Shown one piece after another: positions 9,915 to 18,477 of a stretch of DNA of 64,000 bases (positions are counted from its first letter, which is position 1; every line of letters starts with the position of its first letter). Position numbers and translations under genes: made by a program. The notes beneath the pieces are model-generated. The model saw nothing but the letters and a program-made list of their open reading frames with translations, searched no databases and was not told the DNA's origin. The stretch is taken from positions 62,001 through 126,000 of the forward strand of contig NZ_CP021138.1 in the NCBI RefSeq assembly GCF_002162035.1, given 5' to 3'. The DNA is from Sulfuriferula sp. AH1 (GTDB taxonomy: Bacteria; Pseudomonadota; Gammaproteobacteria; Burkholderiales; Sulfuriferulaceae).

Positions 9915-10295
9915 ATGGCCGTACTGGAACTCAATCAGGAAAACTTCGAATCCACCGTACTTGACAATGATTTCGTCATCGTCGATTTCTGGGCGCCATG
10001 GTGCGGCCCGTGCCGCGCATTCGCTCCGACCTTCGAAGCCGCAGCGGAAAAGCATACCGACATCACCTTCGCCAAGGTCAACACGGAAGTCGAACAAGGC
10101 ATTGCCGCCAGTTTCCAGATCCGTTCCATCCCTACCCTGATGATCTTCCGTGAAAAAGTGATCATCTACTCGCAGCCCGGATCACTGCCTGCTGCCGGAC
10201 TGGATGAATTGATCGCGAAAGTACGCGAACTGGACATGGCGCAAGTGCACAAGGAAATCGCCGAAGAGCAGGCTGCACAAGCAAACAAGGCCTGA
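9915..10295 (+). CDS. Thioredoxin
   Basis: A 126-residue cytoplasmic thioredoxin. The active site is APWCGPCR (Cys pair about residues 32 and 35), with the cis-proline loop IRSIPTLMIF. The C-terminal tail is slightly extended and Ala/Glu-rich (EEQAAQANKA) compared with E. coli TrxA (109). A reductant for disulfides is plausible next to a metal efflux operon and facing a peroxide-detoxification operon. A ribosome-binding site (AGGAG) lies about 10 bases before the ATG. The gene ends in a shared bidirectional terminator. Confidence 0.88.
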   Translation: MAVLELNQENFESTVLDNDFVIVDFWAPWCGPCRAFAPTFEAAAEKHTDITFAKVNTEVEQGIAASFQIRSIPTLMIFREKVIIYSQPGSLPAAGLDELIAKVRELDMAQVHKEIAEEQAAQANKA

Positions 10296-10307
10296 AACAG
10301 CGCGCAA

Positions 10308-10341
10308 AAATGGCCGTACAGCTAACGCTGTACGGCCATTT
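10308..10341. terminator. Bidirectional Rho-independent terminator
   Basis: A perfect 15-bp stem (AAATGGCCGTACAGC and complement) with a TAAC loop lies between the convergent thioredoxin and rubredoxin-reductase genes. Flanking A and T runs on either side let it work on both strands. Confidence 0.88.
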
Positions 10342-10361
10342 GCATTTATCGGCTCAGCTGC

Positions 10362-11513
10362 TCACTGCATAGCCAATATCGGCGGCAATTGTTTGGCCAG
10401 GGTCTGGCGCTGCTGCGTCGCCTTGCCGGTCAGCGCAAAGCCCAGTAATTGACCGTTCGCATCCTGATAGAGCGCACAGATGCCGTCTTCCTGACAATCC
10501 ACCGCCCAGGTAGCGCTGTCCGGCACACTTGGCGCCGCCACCGCGATTGGGCAAGCAGGCGTCTTCACCACCACCGGCATCGCGGGGTAGGCGACACTGG
10601 TCGGCGTACCCGATAACGTCACTGCCAACGCCCGCGCCTGCGCCATCAGTGGCAGCACGTACGGCAGCACATGGCCTTCCACTTCGGCACAATCGCCGAT
10701 CGCATAAATACCCGGCACATTGGTTTGCAGCTGCCGATTGACGCGAATGCCGCGTCCGGCGTGGATACCCGCGTTCTGCGCAAGCTGGGTGCGCGGTCGC
10801 AAACCGATCGCCGACAGTACGGCATCAGTCTCTATGCTCGAGCCATCGTTCAGGCTGACTATCAAATTATCGCCGTGATGATCCACCGCGACCGCCATGC
10901 GCTGCAAATGCCAGGTTACGCCCAGCTTCGCCAGACCGTCACGCAATGCGGTTGCAGCCGCCTCGGGCAACAGGCGTTCCAGCGGATATGCCTGCGGATG
11001 CACGATATCCACCTGATAACCGGCAGTCGCCAGATCATTCGCGAACTCGCAGCCGATCAAACCGCCGCCGAGTATGGCGACACGTTTGGCATTCACGATC
11101 GCGGCACGGAAGCGTGCATAATCGCTCAAGTCGTTGACCGACAGCACCGCATCGGTCGCGTCACCCGCCAGTTGCGGGCGCACCGGGTCAGCGCCCAGCG
11201 CCAGCACCAGCTGGCTGTAAACCAGCGTTTGGTCTTGCAGCTGCACCTGTTTTGCAGTTGCATCGATCGCCAGCACTTGCCGGTGAGTCAGAATCTGCGC
11301 ATCGAGTTGCTCGCGCATGCTTTCCACCCTGGCGTTGACCAGCTGATCCGGCGCTTTGTTTTGCGCCAATGCGGTGGACAGCATGGGCTTGCTATACGCA
11401 TCCCCATCGTCGGCGGTAACGATGGTCAATGCGGTTTCCTTATCGAGTTTGCGGAACTCGCGCGCCAGTGTGTAAGCCGCCATGCCGCTGCCGATGATGA
11501 TAATGGGATGCAT
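10362..11513 (-). CDS. Rubredoxin-NAD(+) reductase, FAD-dependent
   Basis: A 383-residue pyridine-nucleotide disulfide oxidoreductase-type flavoprotein. It has an N-terminal FAD-binding Rossmann motif (IIIIGSGMAAYTLAREFRK), a second NAD-binding motif (VAILGGGLIGCEFANDL, about residue 143), and the FAD-contact motif GIYAIGDCAEVEG near residue 270. It lacks a redox-active CxxxxC pair, as expected for the AlkT/NorW/rubredoxin-reductase group. It lies downstream of rubredoxin and rubrerythrin on the same strand, so its likely role is passing NADH electrons to rubredoxin for peroxide reduction. The gap to rubredoxin is 107 bases; co-transcription is likely but not proven. Confidence 0.85.
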   Translation of the reverse strand: MHPIIIIGSGMAAYTLAREFRKLDKETALTIVTADDGDAYSKPMLSTALAQNKAPDQLVNARVESMREQLDAQILTHRQVLAIDATAKQVQLQDQTLVYSQLVLALGADPVRPQLAGDATDAVLSVNDLSDYARFRAAIVNAKRVAILGGGLIGCEFANDLATAGYQVDIVHPQAYPLERLLPEAAATALRDGLAKLGVTWHLQRMAVAVDHHGDNLIVSLNDGSSIETDAVLSAIGLRPRTQLAQNAGIHAGRGIRVNRQLQTNVPGIYAIGDCAEVEGHVLPYVLPLMAQARALAVTLSGTPTSVAYPAMPVVVKTPACPIAVAAPSVPDSATWAVDCQEDGICALYQDANGQLLGFALTGKATQQRQTLAKQLPPILAMQ

Positions 11514-11620
11514 ATAACCTCTAAACTTTCAAAATACGATGGTGGACAGGAGCGGCATGATTTTTCAGTATTTCACCCTGCACGTCAATGCCGGATCCGT
11601 GCCCCCTGTCCAAACTGCAT

Positions 11621-11785
11621 TCAGACTTCTATCATTTCGAAATCGGCCTTTGCCACGCCGCAATCCGGACAAGCCCAGTCGGCAGGGATGTCTTCCCAGC
11701 GCGTACCCGGCGCAATACCTTCTTCCGGCAAACCCGCCGCTTCGTCATAGATAAAACCGCATACGATACATTGCCATGCTTTCAT
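11621..11785 (-). CDS. Rubredoxin
   Basis: A 54-residue rubredoxin with the two iron-binding knuckles CIVCG (Cys6, Cys9) and CPDCG (Cys39, Cys42). The ATG at 11785 has AGGAGA 7 bases upstream, and length and N-terminus ([15 protein letters not shown]) are typical. It is 25 bases downstream of the rubrerythrin gene, which itself lacks a rubredoxin domain, so it is the obvious electron donor to it. Confidence 0.95.
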   Translation of the reverse strand: MKAWQCIVCGFIYDEAAGLPEEGIAPGTRWEDIPADWACPDCGVAKADFEMIEV

Positions 11786-11810
11786 TTCGTTCTCCTGGAT
11801 AATGGTTTGA

Positions 11811-12287
11811 TTACGCAGCCTGGACTTTAGCCAAGGTATCGCGGTAATGGTTAGCGTGCTTTTCTTCCACTTTCGCCAATGCGGCAAAACGCTTGGCAGC
11901 CTTTTCCAGCATCGCACGGAAGCGCGCCGCATGCTCTTTGGACTCGGCGATCTGTTCGTCCATTTCGGCTACGGCGGCATGGTTGCCTTCCTCAACGGCT
12001 GCATGACGGAAAGCGGGATACATTTCAGTGTACTCGTAGGTTTCGCCGGCGATCGCCATGTCCAGGCAACGTGCCGGGCTCATGGTGTCTTTCGGGTAGA
12101 GCAGATCCAGATGCCCGAACGCATGCATCACTTCCTGCGCAGCGGTTTCTTCAAAGACACGAGCGGTCGCTTCGTCGCCTGCCGCACGGCACATTTTTGC
12201 AAAGTACATGTATTTGATATGTGCCATCGACTCGCCGGCAAAAGCGGCTTCGATATTCTTGACAGTAACTGATTCGGTGTTGGCCAT
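11811..12287 (-). CDS. Rubrerythrin (di-iron peroxidase), no rubredoxin domain
   Basis: A 158-residue ferritin-like di-iron protein. The ligand motifs are visible in order: [15 protein letters not shown] (Glu, first helix), [14 protein letters not shown] (ExxH, second), and the later pair around EYTEMYPAF and VEEKHANHY (fourth helix). Rubrerythrin reduces hydrogen peroxide to water with electrons from rubredoxin. Classical rubrerythrins carry a C-terminal rubredoxin domain; this one stops after the di-iron domain, and a separate rubredoxin gene follows. It lies behind an OxyR-type operator, with oxyR immediately upstream on the same strand. Confidence 0.92.
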   Translation of the reverse strand: MANTESVTVKNIEAAFAGESMAHIKYMYFAKMCRAAGDEATARVFEETAAQEVMHAFGHLDLLYPKDTMSPARCLDMAIAGETYEYTEMYPAFRHAAVEEGNHAAVAEMDEQIAESKEHAARFRAMLEKAAKRFAALAKVEEKHANHYRDTLAKVQAA

Positions 12288-12331
12288 GATATTTCTCCTG
12301 TAGGTTAGTGGAGCTTGTGCTCACAGTTCAT

Positions 12332-12360
12332 ATCTTACGCAACCCATCATGATTGTTCAA
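12332..12360 (-). promoter_or_regulatory. Candidate promoter of the rubrerythrin operon
   Basis: On the minus strand TTGAAC (12360-12355) and TAAGAT (12337-12332) are separated by 17 bases and end about 45 bases before the rubrerythrin start. Each matches the sigma-70 consensus at 4 of 6. Weak boxes suit an activator-dependent promoter. Confidence 0.55.
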
Positions 12361-12397
12361 ATTGATTGTTTCAATTTATTTGATAGTTTTTTTCTAT
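12361..12397 (-). promoter_or_regulatory. OxyR operator, four correctly spaced half-sites
   Basis: Reading + strand: ATTG, 7 bases, CAAT, 7 bases, ATAG, 7 bases, CTAT. The OxyR tetramer consensus is ATAG-N7-CTAT-N7-ATAG-N7-CTAT, so 14 of 16 key bases and all three spacings match. The site abuts the -35 box of the rubrerythrin promoter, the usual position for activation by OxyR. It lies between oxyR and rubrerythrin. Confidence 0.82.
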
Positions 12398-12440
12398 TGA
12401 TCTGGTTTTAAAGATACACCGGCCGCCAACGACCTGCGGC

Positions 12441-13382
12441 TCAGATCAGGGGGAGGGAAGGCGCCCAGTGCACGCAGGGCAACGCGGATTGCAGTACCGC
12501 CTGCCGCAGCGCCTCTATCGCTTCCATGCGCGGATAGCTCTTGCGCCAGGCCAATGCCACCGGGCGATCCGGTGCAGGTCCGATAAAGGGGCGAAATGCG
12601 AGCAGGCCCTGCTCGATGGGCGTCTGGGTAATGGCAGTGCACGGCATCACGGTAATCCCCACCCCGGAAGCGACCATATAACGTATGGTTTCCAGACTGC
12701 TCGATTCCAGCGTCTTCTGGATGGTACCCGGCGATGCGGATGAGCGGTTAAGCGCCGGGCAGGCCTGCAATACCTGATCGCGGAAACAGTGCCCGGAACC
12801 CAGCAGCAGCATGTTTTCCTGCGCCAGCTCATTCACATCGATGCTGGTTTTTTTCCGCCACGGATGATCGGCAGGCAATGCCACCTGGAACGGCTCGTGA
12901 TACAGTGTGAGCGTTTCCACCCCCGGTTCGTCGAACGGCAGCGAAATGACAATCACGTCCAGTTCGCCCTGGCGGAGTCTTTCAGCCAGCTTGCGGGTGA
13001 AGTTTTCTTCCACCTGCAACGGCATTTGCGGCGCCAGATGATGCAATGCGGGGATGAGATGCGGCAGCAGATACGGCGCGATGGTATAGATCGCACCGAG
13101 ACGCAGCGTGCCGATGAGCGGATTCTTGCCCTGCTGCGCGATTTGCTTGAGGGTGTTGGTCTGCTCCAGGATGTGCGCGGCGTGTTCGACGATGCGCGCG
13201 CCGATCGGCGTGACGCTGACCTCGTTGTTGGCGCGCTCGAACAGCGCGACACCCAATTCGTCTTCCAGTTTCTTGATCGCCACACTGAGCGTCGGCTGCG
13301 ATACGAAGCATGCCTCCGCCGCGCGTCCGAAATGATGCTCACGCGCCACGGCAACAATATAGCGAAGTTCGGTCAGCGTCAT
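12441..13382 (-). CDS. oxyR: Peroxide-sensing regulator OxyR
   Basis: A 313-residue LysR-family protein. The N-terminal helix-turn-helix reads MTLTELRYIVAVAREHHFGR..., and the sensor region has LLGSGHCFRDQVLQAC with Cys199 and Cys208, the same numbering and spacing as the redox cysteines of E. coli OxyR (C199, C208). Peroxide oxidises these to a disulfide and switches on target genes. The adjacent downstream operon encodes rubrerythrin and its electron-transfer chain, and a good OxyR operator lies in the gap between them. Start at ATG 13382; lgt lies 21 bases upstream on the same strand. Confidence 0.95.
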   Translation of the reverse strand: MTLTELRYIVAVAREHHFGRAAEACFVSQPTLSVAIKKLEDELGVALFERANNEVSVTPIGARIVEHAAHILEQTNTLKQIAQQGKNPLIGTLRLGAIYTIAPYLLPHLIPALHHLAPQMPLQVEENFTRKLAERLRQGELDVIVISLPFDEPGVETLTLYHEPFQVALPADHPWRKKTSIDVNELAQENMLLLGSGHCFRDQVLQACPALNRSSASPGTIQKTLESSSLETIRYMVASGVGITVMPCTAITQTPIEQGLLAFRPFIGPAPDRPVALAWRKSYPRMEAIEALRQAVLQSALPCVHWAPSLPLI

Positions 13383-13403
13383 GATCGCATGCGTCCTGAA
13401 TGG

Positions 13404-14197
13404 TTAATTGGCTTTATTCGCCACGCGGCGGTATGCCCAGACCATCATCGCCGCGCCGGCAACGATCATCGGCAACGACAGCCACTGCCCCATGCTCAGG
13501 CCCATCGCCAGCAGCCCGAGGAAATCGTCCGGTTCGCGCGAGAATTCCACCAGAAAACGGAATGTGCCATAGCCGACCAGGAACAGCCCGGACACCGCGC
13601 CCAGCGGACGCGGACGCGCCGAAAACAGCCACAACAGCGCAAACAAAGTCAGGCCTTCCAGACCGAATTCATATAACTGCGACGGATGGCGCGGCACCAT
13701 GTCCACGTTCGGGAACACCATGCCCCACGGCAAATCCGTTGGCCGCCCCCATAATTCGCCGTTAATGAAATTACCGATACGCCCGGCACCCAGACCCAGC
13801 GGCACCAGCGGCGCGATGAAATCGGTAATGGCCAGCCAGGATTTGCGTTCTCGCCGTGCAAATAACCACATCGCGAAAGCCACCCCAGAAAGCCGCCATG
13901 GAATGACATGCCGCCTTGCCACACGTAAAAGATCTCTATCGGATGCGCCAGATAGTAGCTGAATTTATAAAACAGCACATAGCCCAAACGCCCGCCCAGT
14001 ACCACCCCAAGCACACCGTAAAACAACACGTCATCCAGCTGTTTGATATTCCAGCCGGAGTCGGGATGCTGCTTGATACGCAGCCGCCCCAGCACCAGCA
14101 ACATCATAAATGCGAGCAGATACATCAGTCCGTACCAGCGGATGGAGAGCGGGCCGATGGCGATAGCAACAGGATCAAATTGTGGATGAATAAGCAT
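13404..14197 (-). pseudogene. lgt: Prolipoprotein diacylglyceryl transferase, one-base frameshift as read
   Basis: Lgt attaches diacylglycerol to the lipobox cysteine of prelipoproteins in the inner membrane. The N-terminal half (from ATG 14197: [20 protein letters not shown], through [12 protein letters not shown]) is in one frame and the C-terminal half ([11 protein letters not shown] onward, with the Lgt signature [14 protein letters not shown]) in another. The break is at the run of four C at 13883-13886 (G on the coding strand). One extra G gives ...HGGFLGVAFAMW..., matching the family, and a protein of about 264 residues, a normal length. Lgt is essential in most Gram-negatives and this genome has many lipoproteins, so a sequencing error is more likely than a real pseudogene. 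Confidence 0.9.
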
Positions 14198-14254
14198 GGC
14201 TGTCCGGAATGGGATAAAATTAGCAATATTATCGCATTAGATTAAAGGTTACAC

Positions 14255-16111
14255 ATGCCCACTTATCGTTCCCGCACCACTACCCAGGGTCGCAACATGG
14301 CTGGAGCCCGCGCATTATGGCGCGCGACCGGCATGAAAGACGGCGATTTCGAGAAACCGATCATCGCCATCGCCAACTCGTTTACCCAGTTTGTACCGGG
14401 CCATGTGCATCTGAAGGACATGGGGCAGCTGGTGGCGCGCGAGATCGAAGCGGCGGGCGGCGTCGCCAAGGAATTCAATACCATCGCCGTCGATGACGGC
14501 ATCGCGATGGGTCATGGCGGCATGCTGTACTCGCTGCCGTCGCGCGAGCTGATCGCCGACAGTGTCGAATACATGGTCAATGCCCACTGCGCCGATGCGC
14601 TGGTGTGCATTTCCAACTGCGACAAGATCACCCCGGGCATGCTGATGGCAGCAATGCGCCTGAACATCCCGGCGGTATTCGTCTCCGGCGGACCGATGGA
14701 GTCCGGCAAAACTACCATTCACGGCAAAGTGATGAAACTGGATCTGGTCGACGCCATGGTATCCGCCGCCGACACCAGGGAAACCGACGCCGAAGTCGAA
14801 CAGATCGAGCGTTCCGCATGCCCCACCTGCGGCTCGTGTTCCGGCATGTTTACCGCCAACTCGATGAACTGCCTGACCGAGGCGCTAGGCCTGAGCCTGC
14901 CGGGCAACGGTTCCACGCTGGCGACCCACGCCGACCGCAAGCAACTGTTCCTGCAAGCCGGCCGCCTGATTGTCGATCTGGCCAAACGCCATTACGAGCA
15001 CGACGACTACACTGTACTGCCGCGCAGCATCGCCTCGTTCGGTGCGTTCGAGAACGCCATCGCGCTGGATATCGCGATGGGCGGCTCCACCAATACCGTA
15101 TTGCATCTGCTGGCATCGGCATTTGAAGGCGGCGTACCGTTCACCATGCAGGACATCGACCGCATGAGCCGGCGCGTGCCCAACTTGTGCAAGGTCGCTC
15201 CGGCCACCCAGCAGTTCCACATGGAAGACGTGCATCGTGCCGGTGGCGTCATGGCCATTCTCGGCGAGCTTGACCGCGCCGGGCTGCTGCACAGCGATCT
15301 GCCTACCGTGCACAGCAAGACCATGGGCGAGGCGCTGGTCAAATACGACATCATGCAAACCACCGACGAAGCGGTGAAAACCTTCTTCCGCGCCGGCCCC
15401 GGCGGCGTGCCGACTCAGGTCGCCTTCAGCCAGGACAAGCGCTGGCCCGGGCTGGACACCGACCGCAGTACCGGCTGCATCCGCGACCTGGCACACGCTT
15501 ATAACAAGGAAGGCGGCCTTGCCGTATTGCATGGCAACATCGCCAAGGACGGCTGCATCGTCAAAACTGCTGGCGTGGACGAGAGCATTTTCAAATTCAG
15601 CGGCCCGGCGCGCATTTTCGAATCGCAGGATAGCGCAGTAGAAGCCATCCTCGGCGACAAGATCGCCGCCGGCGATATCGTGCTGATCCGTTACGAAGGT
15701 CCCAAAGGCGGCCCCGGCATGCAGGAAATGCTGTACCCGACTTCATATATCAAATCCAAAGGTCTGGGCAAAGCCTGCGCGCTGATCACCGACGGCCGTT
15801 TCTCCGGCGGCACCTCCGGACTCAGCATCGGCCATGTCTCGCCGGAAGCGGCGGAAGGCGGCGCCATCGGGCTGGTGGAAGAGGGCGACATCATCGAGAT
15901 CGACATTCCCCAGCGCAGCATTCACCTGGCGGTAAGCGATGCGGAGCTTGCCCGCCGCCGCGTAGACATGGAAAACCGCGGCGACAAGGCCTGGCAGCCG
16001 GTCAATCGCAATCGTTCGGTATCCGTCGCGTTGCGCGCTTACGCCGCGATGACCACTTCGGCCGCAACTGGAGCGGTACGCGACGTCACTCAAGTCGAAC
16101 GCAAGAAATAA
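14255..16111 (+). CDS. ilvD: Dihydroxy-acid dehydratase
   Basis: A 618-residue enzyme, about the length of E. coli IlvD (616). It carries the Fe-S cysteine motifs [10 protein letters not shown] (near residue 122) and [18 protein letters not shown] (about 190-207), plus the C-terminal [20 protein letters not shown]. It dehydrates dihydroxy-isovalerate and dihydroxy-methylvalerate in valine/isoleucine synthesis. It starts [21 protein letters not shown], typical of the family. It is divergent from lgt across a 57-base gap and 9 bases upstream of the ParA-like gene. Confidence 0.97.
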   Translation: MPTYRSRTTTQGRNMAGARALWRATGMKDGDFEKPIIAIANSFTQFVPGHVHLKDMGQLVAREIEAAGGVAKEFNTIAVDDGIAMGHGGMLYSLPSRELIADSVEYMVNAHCADALVCISNCDKITPGMLMAAMRLNIPAVFVSGGPMESGKTTIHGKVMKLDLVDAMVSAADTRETDAEVEQIERSACPTCGSCSGMFTANSMNCLTEALGLSLPGNGSTLATHADRKQLFLQAGRLIVDLAKRHYEHDDYTVLPRSIASFGAFENAIALDIAMGGSTNTVLHLLASAFEGGVPFTMQDIDRMSRRVPNLCKVAPATQQFHMEDVHRAGGVMAILGELDRAGLLHSDLPTVHSKTMGEALVKYDIMQTTDEAVKTFFRAGPGGVPTQVAFSQDKRWPGLDTDRSTGCIRDLAHAYNKEGGLAVLHGNIAKDGCIVKTAGVDESIFKFSGPARIFESQDSAVEAILGDKIAAGDIVLIRYEGPKGGPGMQEMLYPTSYIKSKGLGKACALITDGRFSGGTSGLSIGHVSPEAAEGGAIGLVEEGDIIEIDIPQRSIHLAVSDAELARRRVDMENRGDKAWQPVNRNRSVSVALRAYAAMTTSAATGAVRDVTQVERKK

Positions 16112-16120
16112 AGGCGCAGA

Positions 16121-16753
16121 GTGAGCAAATCCGGCATGCGCGCGATTCTGGTCGCCAACCCCAAGGGCGGCAGCGGCAAAACCACGCTGGCGATCTCCCT
16201 CGCGGGCGCGCTGGCTGGTGCCGGACATAATGTGCGCTTGCTGGATCTGGACAAGCAGCAGTCGGCAAGTACATGGGTAAAACGCCGCGCGGCCGGGCTG
16301 CCGCCTGTCTGGCTATTCGATCAGACCCAGAGCACGGCAGGGAAAGAAGGCTGGCTGATCATCGATTCACCAGCCGGATTGCATGGCAAGAACCTGGAGC
16401 GTGCACTGAAACTGGTCGAGCGCGTCATCGTACCGATTGCACCGTCGGTGTTCGACATCGAGGCCAGCCGCTCGTTTCTGGACGTACTGCAGGCAGAAAA
16501 AGCCATCCGCAAGGAACGTGCCTTTATCGGCATGGTCGGCATGCGTGTTGCCCCGCGCACCCGTGCCGCCTCGACGCTGGAATCGTTTTTGCTCGAACAC
16601 AAGCTGCCGGTACTCGCACATTTGCAGGAAACCCAGGCTTACATCAACGCAGCATTTGAAGGCAAAAGCGTGTTTGATTTGCCTCCGCGGCTGACGGAGC
16701 GCGAGCGCGAGCAATGGCAACCCTTGTTAAGCTGGCTTGCCGTCAGACAGTAG
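16121..16753 (+). CDS. Orphan ParA/MinD-type ATPase
   Basis: A 210-residue ParA-family ATPase with the deviant Walker A motif NPKGGSGKTTLAISLAG at the N-terminus and a Walker A' region (LLDLDKQQSASTW), followed by WLIIDSPAGL (Walker B). No parB or other partition gene is adjacent, so this is an orphan, and its cargo is unknown. I read the start as GTG at 16121, which has AAAGG about 7 bases upstream; an ATG at 16136 would remove five residues. It is probably co-transcribed with ilvD. Confidence 0.8.
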   Translation: MSKSGMRAILVANPKGGSGKTTLAISLAGALAGAGHNVRLLDLDKQQSASTWVKRRAAGLPPVWLFDQTQSTAGKEGWLIIDSPAGLHGKNLERALKLVERVIVPIAPSVFDIEASRSFLDVLQAEKAIRKERAFIGMVGMRVAPRTRAASTLESFLLEHKLPVLAHLQETQAYINAAFEGKSVFDLPPRLTEREREQWQPLLSWLAVRQ

Positions 16754-16848
16754 GTATGTACTGTGCGAAACTAGCGCATCTATCTGCTATCATCCGCTCA
16801 AATCTTATATACAATTCATTATCGTAAATTTAACTGAAGGGGTCACAA

Positions 16849-17169
16849 ATGAAATTACTCTTAAACGCTGCAGTCTTTGCGTTAGCGATGGTTGCCGGTC
16901 AAGCCGGTGCAGTCGACAATACCGGCTTGTCCCTGGCGCAGAAGAACGCGTGCCTGACTTGCCATTCGGTCGACAAGAAAATCGTCGGCCCGGCTTACAA
17001 GGATGTGGCGGCAAAATACAAAGGCGACAAAACCGCTGAAGCGCACCTGATAGACAAGGTTAAAAAAGGCGGCGCCGGCGTATGGGGCCAGATTCCGATG
17101 CCGCCTAACCCGCAAGTCAAGGACGAAGACCTGCGTGTCATCGTGAAATGGATCCTGGCACTGAACTGA
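16849..17169 (+). CDS. Periplasmic cytochrome c (c551/c552 type)
   Basis: A 106-residue protein with a signal peptide (cleavage after AGQAGA, about residue 21), one haem-attachment motif CLTCH (Cys35-His39) and a probable axial methionine in QIPMPPNP (about residue 83). The mature size near 85 residues fits the small c551/c552 electron carriers of respiratory chains. GAAGGGG lies about 8 bases before the ATG. A strong terminator follows, so it is a single-gene unit. Confidence 0.9.
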   Translation: MKLLLNAAVFALAMVAGQAGAVDNTGLSLAQKNACLTCHSVDKKIVGPAYKDVAAKYKGDKTAEAHLIDKVKKGGAGVWGQIPMPPNPQVKDEDLRVIVKWILALN

Positions 17170-17191
17170 TGGCGTTGCGCTAATCAACCCC

Positions 17192-17222
17192 AGGCCGACA
17201 GCGATGTCGGCCTAATTTTTTT
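17192..17222 (+). terminator. Rho-independent terminator after cytochrome c
   Basis: AGGCCGACA and its complement form a perfect 9-bp stem with a GCGA loop, followed by AA and seven T (17216-17222). Confidence 0.92.
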
Positions 17223-17232
17223 ATGGTCCGGA

Positions 17233-17261
17233 TTCACGCCAGTAAGGCTTTGTGGTATAAC
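17233..17261 (+). promoter_or_regulatory. Sigma-70 promoter of the branched-chain amino acid operon
   Basis: TTCACG (17233-17238) and TATAAC (17256-17261) are 17 bases apart, matching consensus at 4 of 6 and 5 of 6. They lie just past the terminator and about 40 bases before the substrate-binding protein start. Confidence 0.6.
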
Positions 17262-17302
17262 AAAAGCGTTTGTAACATTACGTTATTCTACGGAGCCGTC
17301 CC

Positions 17303-18469
17303 TTGAACCCCACGCTACGCAACACCTTATTGACCGCGCTCGTCGGCGCTATTCTTGTTTCCGGTTGCAGCAAGCAAAACCAGACAACAGGCAGCGACAA
17401 TATCATCAAGATCGGCTCTGCTTCACCCCTTACCGGACCGCAGGCACACCTCGGCAAGGACAACGAAAACGGCGCGCAACTGGCAGTTGACGAAATCAAT
17501 GCCGCCGGGCTTGAACTCGATGGCAAGAAAGTCCGCATCGATCTGATTGCCGAAGATGACCAGGCCGACCCCAGAGCCGCCACCACCGTCGCACAGAAGC
17601 TGGTCGACGACGGCATCGTTGGCATCATCGGACACCTGAACTCCGGCGCCACGATCCCCGCCTCCAAAATCTATTTCGATGCCGGCATCCCGCAGATCTC
17701 GCCGTCGGCCACCGCGATCAGTTACACCGCTCAGGGCTATAACACCGCATACCGCGTGATGACCAACGACCGCCAGCAAGGGCAGGTGCTCGGCCAATAC
17801 GCCGTCAACCAGCTCGGCGCCAAGCGCATTGCGGTGATCGATGACCGCACAGCCTACGGACAAGGTCTCGCCGACGAATTCGAAAAAGCGGTGAAAGCTG
17901 CCGGCGGAGAAGTGGTTGCACGCGAGTACACCACCGACAAATCCACCGATTTCATGGCGATCCTGACCTCGATCAAATCCCGCGACCCGCAGGTGGTGTT
18001 TTTTGGCGGCATGGACCCGCAAGCCGCACCGCTGGCCAAACAGCTGAAACAATTAGGCATCACCGCACAGTTACTAGGCGGTGACGGCATGCAGACCCCC
18101 GCTTTCATCAATCTGGCAAATAGCGATGCCGAAGGCGCCATCGCCTCCAATCCTGGACTGCCGCTGGACAGCATGCCCGGCGGCAAGGCCTTCAAGGAAA
18201 AATTCAACGCACGTTTCGGGGAAATCCAGAACTATGCGCCCTACGCCTACGATGCAGTCTACGTCATGGTGCAAGCCATGAAGCGCGCGAATTCGTCTGA
18301 CCCGGAAAAATATCTGGCCGAACTCCCCAAAACCGATTACCAGGGCGTAACCGGGCGCATCCGTTTTGACAGCAAGGGCGATCTGACCGATGGCGCGGTG
18401 ACCCTGTATCAGGTCAAATCGGGCAAATGGCAAACCTTGCAAACTATCCAGAACACTAATACCAAGTAG
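17303..18469 (+). CDS. livK: Branched-chain amino acid ABC transporter, substrate-binding lipoprotein
   Basis: A 388-residue type I periplasmic-binding protein of the Leu/Ile/Val family. The start is TTG at 17303 (ACGGAG upstream); the leader ends in lipobox LVSGC (Cys22), so it is tethered as a lipoprotein, unlike soluble E. coli LivK. The fold begins IIKIGSASPLTGPQAHLGKD and contains the family GHLNSGATIPASKIYFDAGI. It captures branched-chain or related amino acids for the LivHMGF complex encoded next. Urea or amide specificity is possible for this family, but the motifs favour amino acids. Confidence 0.88.
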   Translation: MNPTLRNTLLTALVGAILVSGCSKQNQTTGSDNIIKIGSASPLTGPQAHLGKDNENGAQLAVDEINAAGLELDGKKVRIDLIAEDDQADPRAATTVAQKLVDDGIVGIIGHLNSGATIPASKIYFDAGIPQISPSATAISYTAQGYNTAYRVMTNDRQQGQVLGQYAVNQLGAKRIAVIDDRTAYGQGLADEFEKAVKAAGGEVVAREYTTDKSTDFMAILTSIKSRDPQVVFFGGMDPQAAPLAKQLKQLGITAQLLGGDGMQTPAFINLANSDAEGAIASNPGLPLDSMPGGKAFKEKFNARFGEIQNYAPYAYDAVYVMVQAMKRANSSDPEKYLAELPKTDYQGVTGRIRFDSKGDLTDGAVTLYQVKSGKWQTLQTIQNTNTK

Positions 18470-18477
18470 GCGGTTTG

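Noticed and set aside
10671-11750. 359-residue open frame on the + strand
   Set aside because: Antisense to rubredoxin reductase and rubredoxin; no start signal or family match.
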